Part shown: one piece after another, positions 45,301 through 53,134 of the stretch
How the letters are laid out: each line of letters starts with the position of its first letter
Numbering within the stretch: position 1 is the first letter of the stretch
Assembly: GCF_003935425.1 (NCBI RefSeq)
Contig: NZ_RHQN01000009.1
Location: forward strand, 245,531-309,530
DNA: 64,000 bases
Direction of reading: 5' to 3'
Source of the DNA: Pseudomonas sp. v388
Lineage (GTDB): Bacteria > Pseudomonadota > Gammaproteobacteria > Pseudomonadales > Pseudomonadaceae
Translations under genes and position numbers: made by a program
The notes under the pieces: generated by a model
What the model saw: the letters and a program-made list of their open reading frames with translations, nothing else
Database searches by the model: none
Told to the model about the DNA's origin: nothing

Positions 45301-45446
45301 ATGGTCTTGATGGTGAAGGAAGGGTCTTCCTCACGGCCCAGGTTCATGTAGGAAAAAACACCCATCAGCAGGCCGACGAACATCAGGTACCAGACGAACG
45401 ACTGGTGCTTGATGGCCCACTCGGACAGATTGAAGCTTCCTTTCAT
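42339..45446 (-). CDS. triC: RND efflux pump inner-membrane protein, TriC-like
   Basis: A 1035-residue proton-driven efflux transporter of the RND family. The N-terminus KHQSFVWYLMFVGLLMGVFS is the first membrane segment, and IALGLLVDDAMITVEMMVTR carries the paired Asp residues of the proton relay in the fourth. Two large periplasmic loops and 12 segments give the normal size. It is third after two adaptor genes, an arrangement known from P. aeruginosa TriABC (triclosan efflux), and the adaptors overlap it by 4 bases. No outer-membrane channel gene is in the operon, as for TriABC, which uses OpmH. Substrate in this strain is unknown. Confidence 0.85.
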   Translation of the reverse strand: MKGSFNLSEWAIKHQSFVWYLMFVGLLMGVFSYMNLGREEDPSFTIKTMVIQTRWPGATVDETLEQVTDRIEKKLEELDSLDYVKSYTRPGESTIMVFLRDTTDAQAIPEIWYQVRKKVDDIRGQFPQGLQGPSFNDEFGDVYGSIYAFTADGFSMRQLRDYVEQVRAEIREVPGLGKVEMIGQQDEVIYLNFSTRKLAALGLDQRQVVQSLQSQNAVTPAGVIEAGPERISVRTSGQFASEKDLAAVNLRLNDRFYRLSDIAEIQRGFTDPPAPMFRYNGKPAIGLAIAMKDGGNIQSFGKALHERMDASTANLPVGVGVHKVSDQAEVVDKAVGGFTSALFEAVVIVLVVSFVSLGVRAGLVVACSIPLVLAMVFVFMEYSGITMQRISLGALIIALGLLVDDAMITVEMMVTRLELGETKEQAATYAYTSTAFPMLTGTLVTVAGFVPIGLNASSAGEYTFTLFAVIAVAMLVSWLVAVLFAPVIGVHILSSNIKKKSEKPGRIARSFNGSMLWAMRHRWLAIGITLLLFAAALFSMRFVQNQFFPASDRPEILVDINLPQNASINETRKVVDRFEASIKDDPDIERWSTYIGQGALRFYLPLDQQLQNPFYAQLVIVSKGLESRGALTERLQKRLRDDFVGIGSFVQPLEMGPPVGRPIQYRVSGKDIDKVRQHAIELATLLDNNPHVGEVIYDWNEPGKVLRIDINQDKARQLGLSSEDVAQLMNSVVSGSAVTQVRDDIYLINVVGRAEEAERGTPETLQNLQIVTPSGTSIPLLAFANVGYELEQPLVWRRDRKPTITVKGAVRDDMQPTDLVAELKPQIEKFASGLPAGYKVATGGTVEESGKAQGPIAQVLPLMLFLMATFLMIQLHSVQKMFLVASVAPLGLIGVVLALIPTGTPLGFVAILGVLALIGIIIRNSVILVTQIDAYERAGYLPWDAVVEATEHRRRPILLTAAAASLGMIPIAREVFWGPMAYAMIGGIVIATLLTLLFLPALYVAWYRIKEPSDKERRDARSDGEDQGLHAPPIR

Positions 45447-46513
45447 CGCGGGCTTTCCTCATCGACTTTGACTTTCTGCCCAGGCTTCAGGCTGTTGACG
45501 CCCGCAGTGACCACCCGCTCGCCGGCCTTCACGCCGGCGCTGAGCACGAAGCTGTCCGCCTCGCGGCTCACCAGGCTGACCGCTCGTGGATTGACGGTCT
45601 GGCTTTGCGGGTCGATGACCCAGATCTGCTGCTTGCCGTCGACTTCCTGCAGCGCACTGATCGGCAAGCGCAATCGCGGCTCTATCGCCGAGCTGAGGGT
45701 GACGCTGATTGCCGTGCCCAGGCGCAAGGCCGGCGGCGTCTCGACCAGCGACAGACGCGCGCGGCGGGTGCGGGTGGAGCGGTCCGGTTGCGGTTCGATC
45801 TCGCGCAGTGTCGCGGTGGTCTGGATCGCGGGTTCCAACTGACTGGCGACCGTGAAGATCACGCCCGCAGGCAACTGCTCGGCCAGCGAAGCCGGCAGGT
45901 CGATGACCGCTTCCTTGATATCGGGACGCGCCAGGGTGACGACCTCTTGCCCGGCGGTGACCACTTGCCCGGCTTCAACCTTCCAGTCGGTGACGACCGC
46001 ATCGTGATCGCTGCGCAGCTCGCTGTAGCTGAGCTGATCCCGAGCCTGCTCGACAGCGGCGCGGGCCTGCTCTCGCGACGAATTGGCGGTTTTCAGGTCG
46101 GTCAGGGCGATGTCGAGCCCGGCCTGGGCGCCGACGCCTCGATCAAACAATTCCTGCTGACGGCGGGCATTGGCCTGGGCGTTGATCCACTGCGCCTCGA
46201 CCTGAGCCAGATCGCCTTCGCGAGCACGAACGGTGTTCTGTTGGTCGGTCGGATCGAGGGTGGCGAGCAATTCGCCTTTTTTCACTTCACTGCCGACATC
46301 CACATCACGCCGGGCGATACGACCGGGAACGCGGAAACCCAGCACACTTTCGTAACGCGCCTGAATGCTGCCGGCGAACCGCCCGAATTCCTGCATCGAC
46401 TCGGCCTGCACCTCGACCGAGACCACCGGGCGCACCGGTTCGGGCGGCGGCTCATCCTTGCCGCAACCGGCCAGCAGCAGAGCGCCCAGCAACACGCCTG
46501 CCAGGCGCTTCAT
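45443..46513 (-). CDS. triB: RND efflux periplasmic adaptor, TriB-like
   Basis: A 356-residue membrane fusion protein. LLLAGC is a lipobox, so it is an inner-membrane lipoprotein. GSIQARYESVLGFRVPGRIA and DVDVGSEVKKGELLATLD form the lipoyl half-domain, a coiled-coil hairpin follows (about residues 95-165), and SDHDAVVTDWKVEAGQVVTA is the second lipoyl half. It overlaps both the adaptor upstream and the pump gene downstream by 4 bases. Confidence 0.86.
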   Translation of the reverse strand: MKRLAGVLLGALLLAGCGKDEPPPEPVRPVVSVEVQAESMQEFGRFAGSIQARYESVLGFRVPGRIARRDVDVGSEVKKGELLATLDPTDQQNTVRAREGDLAQVEAQWINAQANARRQQELFDRGVGAQAGLDIALTDLKTANSSREQARAAVEQARDQLSYSELRSDHDAVVTDWKVEAGQVVTAGQEVVTLARPDIKEAVIDLPASLAEQLPAGVIFTVASQLEPAIQTTATLREIEPQPDRSTRTRRARLSLVETPPALRLGTAISVTLSSAIEPRLRLPISALQEVDGKQQIWVIDPQSQTVNPRAVSLVSREADSFVLSAGVKAGERVVTAGVNSLKPGQKVKVDEESPR

Positions 46514-47640
46514 GGCTGCACCTGCGCGGCCTGATTCTCTGGCATCTCAGCGATTTCCACCTGCATGTCCGGGTGCAACAGTTGTCCGCCTGCGATGACC
46601 ACGTTTTCTCCGTTTTTCAGTCCATCGCCGATCACCACGCTGGAAGTCAGGTAGCGCGTGACGCTGACTTTGCGCAGGTTGACCTTGCCTTGATCGTCCA
46701 CGACCCACACCGCAGGCTTGCCCAGGTGCTCGCCCAGATCCTTGGTCAGCGCCGACCACGGCAGCTCCACGCTGGCATTGGCCGGCGGGCTGAGCGCGAC
46801 ACTGACCACCGAACCCAGGTCCATGCCTTGAGGCAAGGGTTCGAGCGCGATCTTGACTTGCAGCGTGCCGGTTTCAGCCGATACGGCCGGCGTGACTTCG
46901 CGCACCCGGCCGTTGACCTTGATGCCTGGGTTATCCAGCAACGACACCTGCACCGGCTGGTCGGTCGGCGGCTGCACGAACAGCGATTCGTAAACGTTGA
47001 ACACCGCATCGCGCTCGCCGTCGCGGGCCAGATCGAAAATCGGCTGGGTCGCCTGCACCACTTGCCCGACTTCGGCCTGGCGCGCGGTGATCACGCCCGG
47101 CGTATCGGCGATCAGCGCGGTGTAGCTCAGTTGCTCGCGGGCATTGGCCAGTTGCGCCTGAGCAGCTTTCAGCGAACTCTCGCTGCCACGCAAAGCCGCT
47201 TGCGCGGAATCGTATTCGCTGCGGCTGGTGTAGCCCTTGGGCAGCAGCTTTTGCTGGCGCACGAATGCGGCGCGGGTCTGGCTGACGCGGGCCTGTTCGG
47301 CGGCCACGGCGGCCACGGCTGAATCGACATTGATCTGCAAGTCCCTGGGATCGAGCCGCGCCAGTACCTGTCTGGCGGTCACCCGGTCGCCGACGTCCAC
47401 GTTGCGCTGAATGATCTTGCCGTTGACGCGAAACGACAGACGCGTCTGCACCCGAGCCTGAATGTCACCGGTGAGCGCCACGGCGGCAGCAAAACCGGCG
47501 GTTTTCACCGGCTGCACGTAGACTCTGGGCGTATCGGGCGCGGCCTGCTTTTCCTCGCCGCAACCGGCCAGGGCAACGAGGGCAGCGACCAGCACGGCCG
47601 TCTGGCCGAGGGAAAAGAGTCGTGGAAAACGAACGGGCAT
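46510..47640 (-). CDS. triA: RND efflux periplasmic adaptor, TriA-like
   Basis: A 376-residue membrane fusion protein with a lipobox (LVALAGC). The lipoyl halves are TGDIQARVQTRLSFRVNGKI with DVGDRVTARQVLARLD and ALIADTPGVITARQAEVGQV; between them is a hairpin rich in Ala and Gln. It starts the efflux operon and is diverged from the second adaptor, so the pump probably uses a mixed pair of adaptors. The upstream 140 bases, shared with the divergent ATPase gene, should hold the promoter; no regulator gene lies beside it. Confidence 0.86.
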   Translation of the reverse strand: MPVRFPRLFSLGQTAVLVAALVALAGCGEEKQAAPDTPRVYVQPVKTAGFAAAVALTGDIQARVQTRLSFRVNGKIIQRNVDVGDRVTARQVLARLDPRDLQINVDSAVAAVAAEQARVSQTRAAFVRQQKLLPKGYTSRSEYDSAQAALRGSESSLKAAQAQLANAREQLSYTALIADTPGVITARQAEVGQVVQATQPIFDLARDGERDAVFNVYESLFVQPPTDQPVQVSLLDNPGIKVNGRVREVTPAVSAETGTLQVKIALEPLPQGMDLGSVVSVALSPPANASVELPWSALTKDLGEHLGKPAVWVVDDQGKVNLRKVSVTRYLTSSVVIGDGLKNGENVVIAGGQLLHPDMQVEIAEMPENQAAQVQP

Positions 47641-47780
47641 GCAGACTCCTTATGCGGCTGCCGGGTGCTGCGGTGATATCACGCGAGAACAACGTGAACA
47701 TGCGACTGTACGCGTGCGGGAGGGTTCCTTGTCCGGCTAAACTCGCCGGGCAGTCGACCACATACAGCAAGGAAGCCTGA

Positions 47781-48941
47781 ATGCTCAAGACACTCGCGGT
47801 GGCCAATTACCGCTCGATCAACCAGCTGGTGGTGCCGCTGGGGCGGTTGAATCCGATCACCGGCCCCAATGGCAGCGGAAAATCGAACCTGTACCGCGCC
47901 CTGCGCCTGCTGGCCGAAACGGCGCAAGGCGGCGTCATCAATGCCTTGGCCCGCGAAGGTGGACTCGACTCGACCTTCTGGGCGGGGCCGGAAAAAATCA
48001 GCCGGCGCATGCAGAACGGCGAAGTCCCGATCCAGGGAGGGCCGCGACAGAACCTCATGCGATTGCGCCTGGGGTTTGCTGGCGAAGACTTCAGCTATGC
48101 GATCTCGCTGGGTCTGCCGGAACCAAGCAGCTCGGCCTTCTCTCTCGATCCGGAAATCAAGCGCGAGTGCATCTGGGCCGGCGCGGTGTATCGGCCCGCC
48201 AGCCTGCTGGTTGATCGCGCCGGTCCCATGGTCCGCGCTCGCGATGGTCGCGACTGGGATGTGCTGGCGCAACACACGCCCAGCTTCGACAGCCTGTTCG
48301 ATCAGGTCGGCAACCTGCGCACCTCGCCGGAGGTGCTGCATTTGCGGGAGCAGATTCGCGGCTGGCGTTTTTATGATCACTTTCGTACCGACGCTCAGGC
48401 CCCGGCGCGCCAGCCGCAACTGGGAACCCGCACGCCGGTGCTGCATCACGACGGCCGTGATCTGGCGGCGGCGTTGCAGACCATCATCGAGATCGGTGAG
48501 CCCGAGTCGCTGCATGCGGCGATCAGTGATGCGTTTCCCGGCGCACACTTGAAGATCGGCGCTATTCCGGGCGGACAATTCGCGCTGCAGTTCTATCAGC
48601 AAGGTTTGCTGCGCCCGCTGTCGGCGGCTGAACTGTCGGACGGCACGCTGCGCTATCTGCTGCTGATCGCTGCCCTGCTCACGCCTCGCCCGCCGACCAT
48701 GATGGTGCTCAACGAACCGGAAACCAGCCTGCATCCCGATCTGCTCCCGGCACTGGCGCGCCTGATCGTGCAGGTCTCCGAGCGCTGTCAGGTATGGGTG
48801 GTGTCTCACGCCAGCCGCCTGATCGCAGCGCTGGAGCGGGCAGCGGAATGCAACCCGATCATGCTGGAAAAGGTGCTGGGCCAGACCGGCATCGTCGACC
48901 AGGGCATGCTGGATGAGCCGGCCTGGAGTTGGCCGGGCTAG
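47781..48941 (+). CDS. AAA family ATPase (SMC/RecF-like, predicted ATPase)
   Basis: A 386-residue soluble ATPase of the kind with a split ABC-like nucleotide site. LKTLAVANYRSINQL opens the protein, Walker A is GPNGSGKSN (about 28-36), the signature-like ELSDGTLRYL lies late, Walker B is MMVLNEPETSLHPD and the switch His is WVVSHASRL. There is no nuclease or TOPRIM domain, so it is not an OLD protein. It is a single gene, divergent from the efflux operon and convergent with the Rhs-like gene 18 bases away. Role unknown; DNA repair or defence are possible but unsupported. Confidence 0.82.
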   Translation: MLKTLAVANYRSINQLVVPLGRLNPITGPNGSGKSNLYRALRLLAETAQGGVINALAREGGLDSTFWAGPEKISRRMQNGEVPIQGGPRQNLMRLRLGFAGEDFSYAISLGLPEPSSSAFSLDPEIKRECIWAGAVYRPASLLVDRAGPMVRARDGRDWDVLAQHTPSFDSLFDQVGNLRTSPEVLHLREQIRGWRFYDHFRTDAQAPARQPQLGTRTPVLHHDGRDLAAALQTIIEIGEPESLHAAISDAFPGAHLKIGAIPGGQFALQFYQQGLLRPLSAAELSDGTLRYLLLIAALLTPRPPTMMVLNEPETSLHPDLLPALARLIVQVSERCQVWVVSHASRLIAALERAAECNPIMLEKVLGQTGIVDQGMLDEPAWSWPG

Positions 48942-48959
48942 GACCGACCGGACCTGCCA

Positions 48960-49991
48960 TTACAGCGGTGTATCCTCCACGTCGCGGATCACCGAGCCTC
49001 GCCGCGAAAGGCTGGCGACCGGAGTTCCAGGCTCATCGAGCGCAGCCACTGATGACCGTGGCGCCCTCGAAGCGGCGGAACGAGCGGCATGCTGGAGGCT
49101 TCTGCTGCGGACATATAATCCGCCACGGGCGAGCATCGTTGGCCAACTGATGCCGACGGCAATCCACGACAGAATCCGGGTCGCTTGAGACTCCTGGTCC
49201 GCTACCCGGGTCACGAACCCGGCAAGCCATGTCGTCCCGGCCGCCAGCGCCGCTACCGGGACGACCGCCGATACCTTCTCGGCCAGGTTGGCCGGTCTGT
49301 AGTGAGCCGCCACGGCCCGGCCGGCGGTGGCGGCAGGCGCCGCAGGCACTTTGACCCCTTTCCATAACGCTGAAACGGCCGGGCGGGCACCTGCCAGCCC
49401 TATCACTGCAGTCATGACGCCGGCAAATATATAGAGGCCGGAAGCGATGTCGCTCTCCAGATCATGTCCGCTGGGATCGGTGCGATTGACCGGGTCGCCG
49501 GCACAGTACGCATAGGCGTTCAGTCCGCCCTTGCCGAACGGACTCCGGCTGTCCGGGCTATTGAAACGCATCAGCAGCGGGTTGTAAGCGCGATAACCAT
49601 TACCCAGCAGGTAATGGCCGGTGAACAGGTCGGGATGTTCGCCGTTGAAGCCGGGCAGAGCGGGAAATGGCACGCTGTCCTGACGGTAGCCATACGGAGC
49701 ATATGCGAAAGAGGTTGGCCGACCGTCAGCCACGGCGGTCACTACACTGTTGGGACGATCCGGGGCGAGCAGCACACACCTGTCACCCTGGGCCGAGCCG
49801 TCGAGCTGCGCCAGGAGCAAAAGCTCGCTTCGCAGAAACCGCCGATGCCGGCCACCTTCGCTTTCGGACGCCAGCCGGTCGGCACAGTATGAGCGTTGGA
49901 TGACACCATCCCCGTACGGCGTCTGGGCGGCGAGCCGGTCCAGCGCGTCATACCGATAAGACCCCGACCGACCCTGCATGGCCATGCGCAT
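48960..49991 (-). CDS. Orphan Rhs-core protein with hydrophobic C-terminal domain
   Basis: A 343-residue protein. The first half is the Rhs repeat-associated core: YRYDALDRLAAQTPYGDGV, PTSFAYAPYGYRQ, GFNGEHPDLFTGHYLLGNGY, RFNSPDSRSPFGKGGLNAYA and the boundary NRTDPSG. What follows the boundary is normally the variable toxin part. Here it is about 170 residues with two or three hydrophobic segments (SGLYIFAGVMTAVIGLAG, VVPVAALAAGTTWLAGFV) and a basic Ser/Arg-rich end. No N-terminal targeting region or long YD-repeat shell is present, and no immunity-like gene lies beside it. Small proteins of this type are common in fluorescent and syringae pseudomonads. Confidence 0.8.
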   Translation of the reverse strand: MRMAMQGRSGSYRYDALDRLAAQTPYGDGVIQRSYCADRLASESEGGRHRRFLRSELLLLAQLDGSAQGDRCVLLAPDRPNSVVTAVADGRPTSFAYAPYGYRQDSVPFPALPGFNGEHPDLFTGHYLLGNGYRAYNPLLMRFNSPDSRSPFGKGGLNAYAYCAGDPVNRTDPSGHDLESDIASGLYIFAGVMTAVIGLAGARPAVSALWKGVKVPAAPAATAGRAVAAHYRPANLAEKVSAVVPVAALAAGTTWLAGFVTRVADQESQATRILSWIAVGISWPTMLARGGLYVRSRSLQHAARSAASRAPRSSVAALDEPGTPVASLSRRGSVIRDVEDTPL

Positions 49992-50110
49992 TACTCACGA
50001 AGCGGAGATATGGCATCAACATGACTCAATAGAGCAGGCCGGTCTACTGGCAGAAATACCAGCTCGCCCAGTTGCTTTGGGACGAATGTCCCGATGACTG
50101 TCGCGGCGCC

Positions 50111-50136
50111 CGGTTCGCGACCAAGGTCGCTCCTGC
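50111..50136. repeat. REP-like element
   Basis: CGGTTCGCGACCAAGGTCGC followed by TCCTGC is a single REP copy with inner arms GCGACC/GGTCGC. It lies between the Rhs-like gene and the sulfonate-type binding protein gene. Confidence 0.55.
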
Positions 50137-50177
50137 AATGGCGCTCTGTCGGCGCCAGCCTGGCCGCTACAGCGCAA

Positions 50178-51194
50178 TCAGCTACCCGAACCGCCGTGGG
50201 CCTCTTCGAAGAAATAATCCTTCCAGCTCTCGGCCTTGTTCTTCAACACGCCCAGTTCATGCAGCTTCTCGGCGTAGATGTAGGTGCGTTGCGGGGTGAC
50301 GGTGAAGTCGATTTCCGGATCGGCAACGATCTTCTCTACCAGCGGCAGCGGCAGTTTGGACTGTTCGACGCGGATGTAGGTTTTCGCGGCCGCAGGTTTG
50401 TCGGCCTTGATGATCTTCTCCGCCTCGGCCAGCGCATCGTAGAACGCCTTGTAGGTCTTGGGGTTCTCGTCGTGGAATTTCTCGGTGGTGTACAGCACGT
50501 TGAAGGTCGCCTGACCGCCGAGCACGTCATAAGAACTGAGCACTTTATGCACGTTCGGGTTTTCCAGCGCCTGGTACTGGAACGGCGGGCTGGAGAAGTG
50601 CGAGTTGATTTCCGAGCCACCGGCCAGCAATGCCGAGGTCGCATCCGGGTGCGCGAGGCTGACCGAGATGTTGTCGAATTTCTTGAAGTTCTCGTTTCCG
50701 AACAGCTTGGCGGTCTCGATCTGCAGGGTGCGCGACTGGAAGCCCACGCCCGCCGCCGGCACGGCGATACGGTCCTTGTCGGTGAAATCCTTGATGGTCT
50801 TCACGTTGGGATTGTTGGTCAGCAAGTAGTTGGGCATCGAGCCCAGCGAGGCAATGGCCTTCACGTTCTGGCGACCCTTGGTGCGGTCCCAGATGGTCAG
50901 CATCGGCGGTACGCCGGCGGACACCACATCCAGCGCACCGGCCAGCAGCGCTTCGTTCATCGCAGTGGCGCCGGAAATACTGTTCCAGTTCACTTCGATG
51001 TCGACACCTTGAGCCTTGCCGTGTTTTTCGATCAGTTTTTGATCACGTACCACGTCGAGGATCAGGTAACCGATCCCGAACTGCTGGGCAATGCTGATCT
51101 TGCCTTCGGCTTGCGCGCCGCCGCTGAGCAGACTGCCCAGCAGGAAAGTGGTTGCCAGCGCGGTCAGTGCCGGTCGCTTGAAGATCTTGGCCAT
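50178..51194 (-). CDS. Sulfonate/taurine-type ABC substrate-binding protein
   Basis: A 338-residue periplasmic protein. The signal peptide (ALATTFLLGSLLSGGAQA) is followed by EGKISIAQQFGIGYLILDVV and by ISGATAMNEALLAGALDVVS, both features of the NMT1/TauA/SsuA family. The start at 51194 follows GAGGA; the open frame continues far upstream only as a shadow of the permease gene. It is the last gene of a dioxygenase-ATPase-permease-binding protein series. The ligand is probably a sulfonate or sulfate ester, judging from the co-encoded TauD-type enzyme. Confidence 0.87.
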   Translation of the reverse strand: MAKIFKRPALTALATTFLLGSLLSGGAQAEGKISIAQQFGIGYLILDVVRDQKLIEKHGKAQGVDIEVNWNSISGATAMNEALLAGALDVVSAGVPPMLTIWDRTKGRQNVKAIASLGSMPNYLLTNNPNVKTIKDFTDKDRIAVPAAGVGFQSRTLQIETAKLFGNENFKKFDNISVSLAHPDATSALLAGGSEINSHFSSPPFQYQALENPNVHKVLSSYDVLGGQATFNVLYTTEKFHDENPKTYKAFYDALAEAEKIIKADKPAAAKTYIRVEQSKLPLPLVEKIVADPEIDFTVTPQRTYIYAEKLHELGVLKNKAESWKDYFFEEAHGGSGS

Positions 51195-51241
51195 GTATTC
51201 CTCACAATATGTTTTTTTAGTTGGGCAGATAGTTGTCCGGC

Positions 51242-52108
51242 TCAGCGCTGCATTCCCCAGCGCTTGACCGTGAGGCGTTCGATGTTGGCGAACAGCAGGT
51301 TTTCCACCAGCAGACCGATCAGGATCACGGCGGCGAGACCTGCAAACACCTTGTCGGTGTACAGCTCGTTGCGGTTCTGGAAGATGTACCAGCCCAGGCC
51401 GCCCTTGCCCGACGAAGCGCCGAATACCAATTCGGCGGCGATCAGCGTGCGCCAGGCGAAGGCCCAACCGATCTTCAAACCGGCAAGGATCGAAGGCAGT
51501 GCAGCCGGGATCAGGATGTGCCAGACGAACCGCAGGCCCTTGAGGCCGTAGTTGCGCCCGGCCATGCGCTGGGTTTCCGAGACCCCGAGAAAACCTGCAT
51601 AAGTGTTGAGCGCCAGTGCCCACAGCACCGAGTGCACCAGCACGAAAATCAGGCTGTTCTGGCCCAGGCCGAACCACAGCAACGCCAGCGGCAGCAGCGC
51701 AATGGCCGGCAGCGGGTTGAACATCGCGGTCAACGTGCCCAGCAGGTCACGACCCAGTTGGGTCGATACCGCCAGCGTGGTCAGCCCGAATGCCAGCACG
51801 ATGCCGATCAGGTAGCCCTGGATCAGCACGGTCAGGGAAATCCACACCTTGCCCGGCAGCTCGCCGGTAATCAGGCCGTCGTAGAAAGCGGCGGCGGTTT
51901 GCAGAAAGCTGGGCAGCAGCAGGTCGTTGTTCTGGAGGCGCGCGGCAGCTTCCCAGAGCACCGCCAGCGCGATCATGATCACGCTCTTGCGCACCCAGCC
52001 CAGTTGCCAGACGCGCTGCACCAGCGGGATGTCTCGCGCCAGATCTTCCTGGGTGAAAGGCTCCAGCGCGACTTCATATTCTTCGCGAATCGGGGGGGAA
52101 AGGCTCAT
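51242..52108 (-). CDS. Sulfonate/taurine-type ABC permease
   Basis: A 288-residue permease with six hydrophobic segments. The EAA loop is RMAGRNYGLKGLRFVWHILI and the family segment IGWAFAWRTLIAAELVFGAS is clear, as in TauC/SsuC. It has a longer hydrophilic N-terminus than SsuC. The binding protein gene follows after 47 bases, while 130 bases containing a REP pair separate it from the ATPase gene upstream. Confidence 0.88.
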   Translation of the reverse strand: MSLSPPIREEYEVALEPFTQEDLARDIPLVQRVWQLGWVRKSVIMIALAVLWEAAARLQNNDLLLPSFLQTAAAFYDGLITGELPGKVWISLTVLIQGYLIGIVLAFGLTTLAVSTQLGRDLLGTLTAMFNPLPAIALLPLALLWFGLGQNSLIFVLVHSVLWALALNTYAGFLGVSETQRMAGRNYGLKGLRFVWHILIPAALPSILAGLKIGWAFAWRTLIAAELVFGASSGKGGLGWYIFQNRNELYTDKVFAGLAAVILIGLLVENLLFANIERLTVKRWGMQR

Positions 52109-52135
52109 GGTCTGAATCTCGACTTGGCAATAGCC

Positions 52136-52226
52136 TGTAGGAGCGGGCTTGCCCGCGAAGGCGATCTATCAGTGACAGATTCATGAACAGACACGACGCC
52201 TTCGCGAGCACGCTCGCGGCTACAGA
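52136..52226. repeat. REP pair inside the sulfonate-type operon
   Basis: TGTAGGAGCGGGCTTGCCCG with CGAAGGC and, about 50 bases on, GCCTTCGCGAGCACGCTCGC with GGCTACAG form an inverted doublet. It lies between the ATPase and permease genes, where it may affect the relative transcript levels. Confidence 0.75.
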
Positions 52227-52238
52227 GAAATCGGGGTG

Positions 52239-53120
52239 TTAGTAAGCGATACGAATATCCTGGAAGTTCAGCTCTTGCTCGCCCTGCCCGGTCTCTTCCT
52301 CATTGAACAGCAGGCGGTGAATACGCTGGGCGGTGTGCTGGAAGCCGACGCCACCCAGACTCTGCAAGTCGTACTGATGGCTGTTGATTTCAGCCCGCAC
52401 GCGCCCCGGATGCGGCGATAGCAGCAGGATGCGATTACCCACCACCAGCGCTTCCTCGATCGAGTGGGTCACGAACAACAGGGTGAAACGCACTTCGTCC
52501 CACAATTCCAGCAGCTCTTCCTGCATCTTGCGGCGGGTCAGCGCATCGAGCGCGGCGAACGGCTCGTCCATGAGCAGGATTTTCGGTTGCATCGCCAGCG
52601 CACGGGCAATGGCCACCCGCGCTTTCATGCCGCCGGACAAGGTGTGCGGGTAAGCGTCGGCGAAGGCACTGAGGCCCACTTTCTCCAGGTAATACTTCGC
52701 TCGCTCCAGCGCTTCAGGGCGCTTGAGCGTGCGCGAGGCCAGCAGCGGGAACATCACGTTTTCGATGACGGTCTTCCACGGCGGCAGCTGGTCGAACTCC
52801 TGGAACACGACGATGCGGTCCGGGCCTGGCTCCTTGACCTGCTTGCCGGCCAGGCGAATCTGTCCTTCGCTGGGCTGGATGAAACCGGCCACGGCCTTGA
52901 GCAAGGTGGATTTGCCGCAACCGGAAGGCCCGAGCAGCACGAAGCGGTCAGCCGGATCGATCTCGAAACTGACCTGATGGGTCGCCCGCACCACACGTTC
53001 CGGGGTGCGGTATTCAAGGCTTACGCCCTGGACCTGCAACAAGGCTTCAGTGGCATGCTGAATGGCCTCTGGCGGATGTGTTGCGTGGCTAGCCGTGTGG
53101 CTTTGCACTACAGCATTCAT
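52239..53120 (-). CDS. Sulfonate/taurine-type ABC ATPase
   Basis: A 293-residue ABC ATPase of the TauB/SsuB/NrtD class. Walker A is GPSGCGKST, the Q-loop is VVFQEFDQLPPW, the signature is LSGGMKARV and Walker B ILLMDEPFAALD with the H-loop VTHSIEEAL. The start at 53120 has GGGAGAG upstream; the frame to 53258 runs into the dioxygenase gene and is not used. An extra N-terminus of about 30 residues and a C-terminal tail of about 50 exceed the usual length. It follows the dioxygenase gene after 14 bases. Confidence 0.9.
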   Translation of the reverse strand: MNAVVQSHTASHATHPPEAIQHATEALLQVQGVSLEYRTPERVVRATHQVSFEIDPADRFVLLGPSGCGKSTLLKAVAGFIQPSEGQIRLAGKQVKEPGPDRIVVFQEFDQLPPWKTVIENVMFPLLASRTLKRPEALERAKYYLEKVGLSAFADAYPHTLSGGMKARVAIARALAMQPKILLMDEPFAALDALTRRKMQEELLELWDEVRFTLLFVTHSIEEALVVGNRILLLSPHPGRVRAEINSHQYDLQSLGGVGFQHTAQRIHRLLFNEEETGQGEQELNFQDIRIAY

Positions 53121-53134
53121 GAAACTCTCCCGAT

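Noticed and set aside
47781-48941. AAA ATPase as part of a two-gene anti-phage system
   Set aside because: No nuclease or other effector gene is next to it in the same direction; the only close neighbour is a convergent Rhs-like gene. A defence role is not supported.
51195-51677. Long N-terminal extension of the sulfonate-type binding protein
   Set aside because: The extra residues are a shadow of the permease gene; a good ribosome site and a signal peptide mark 51194 as the start.
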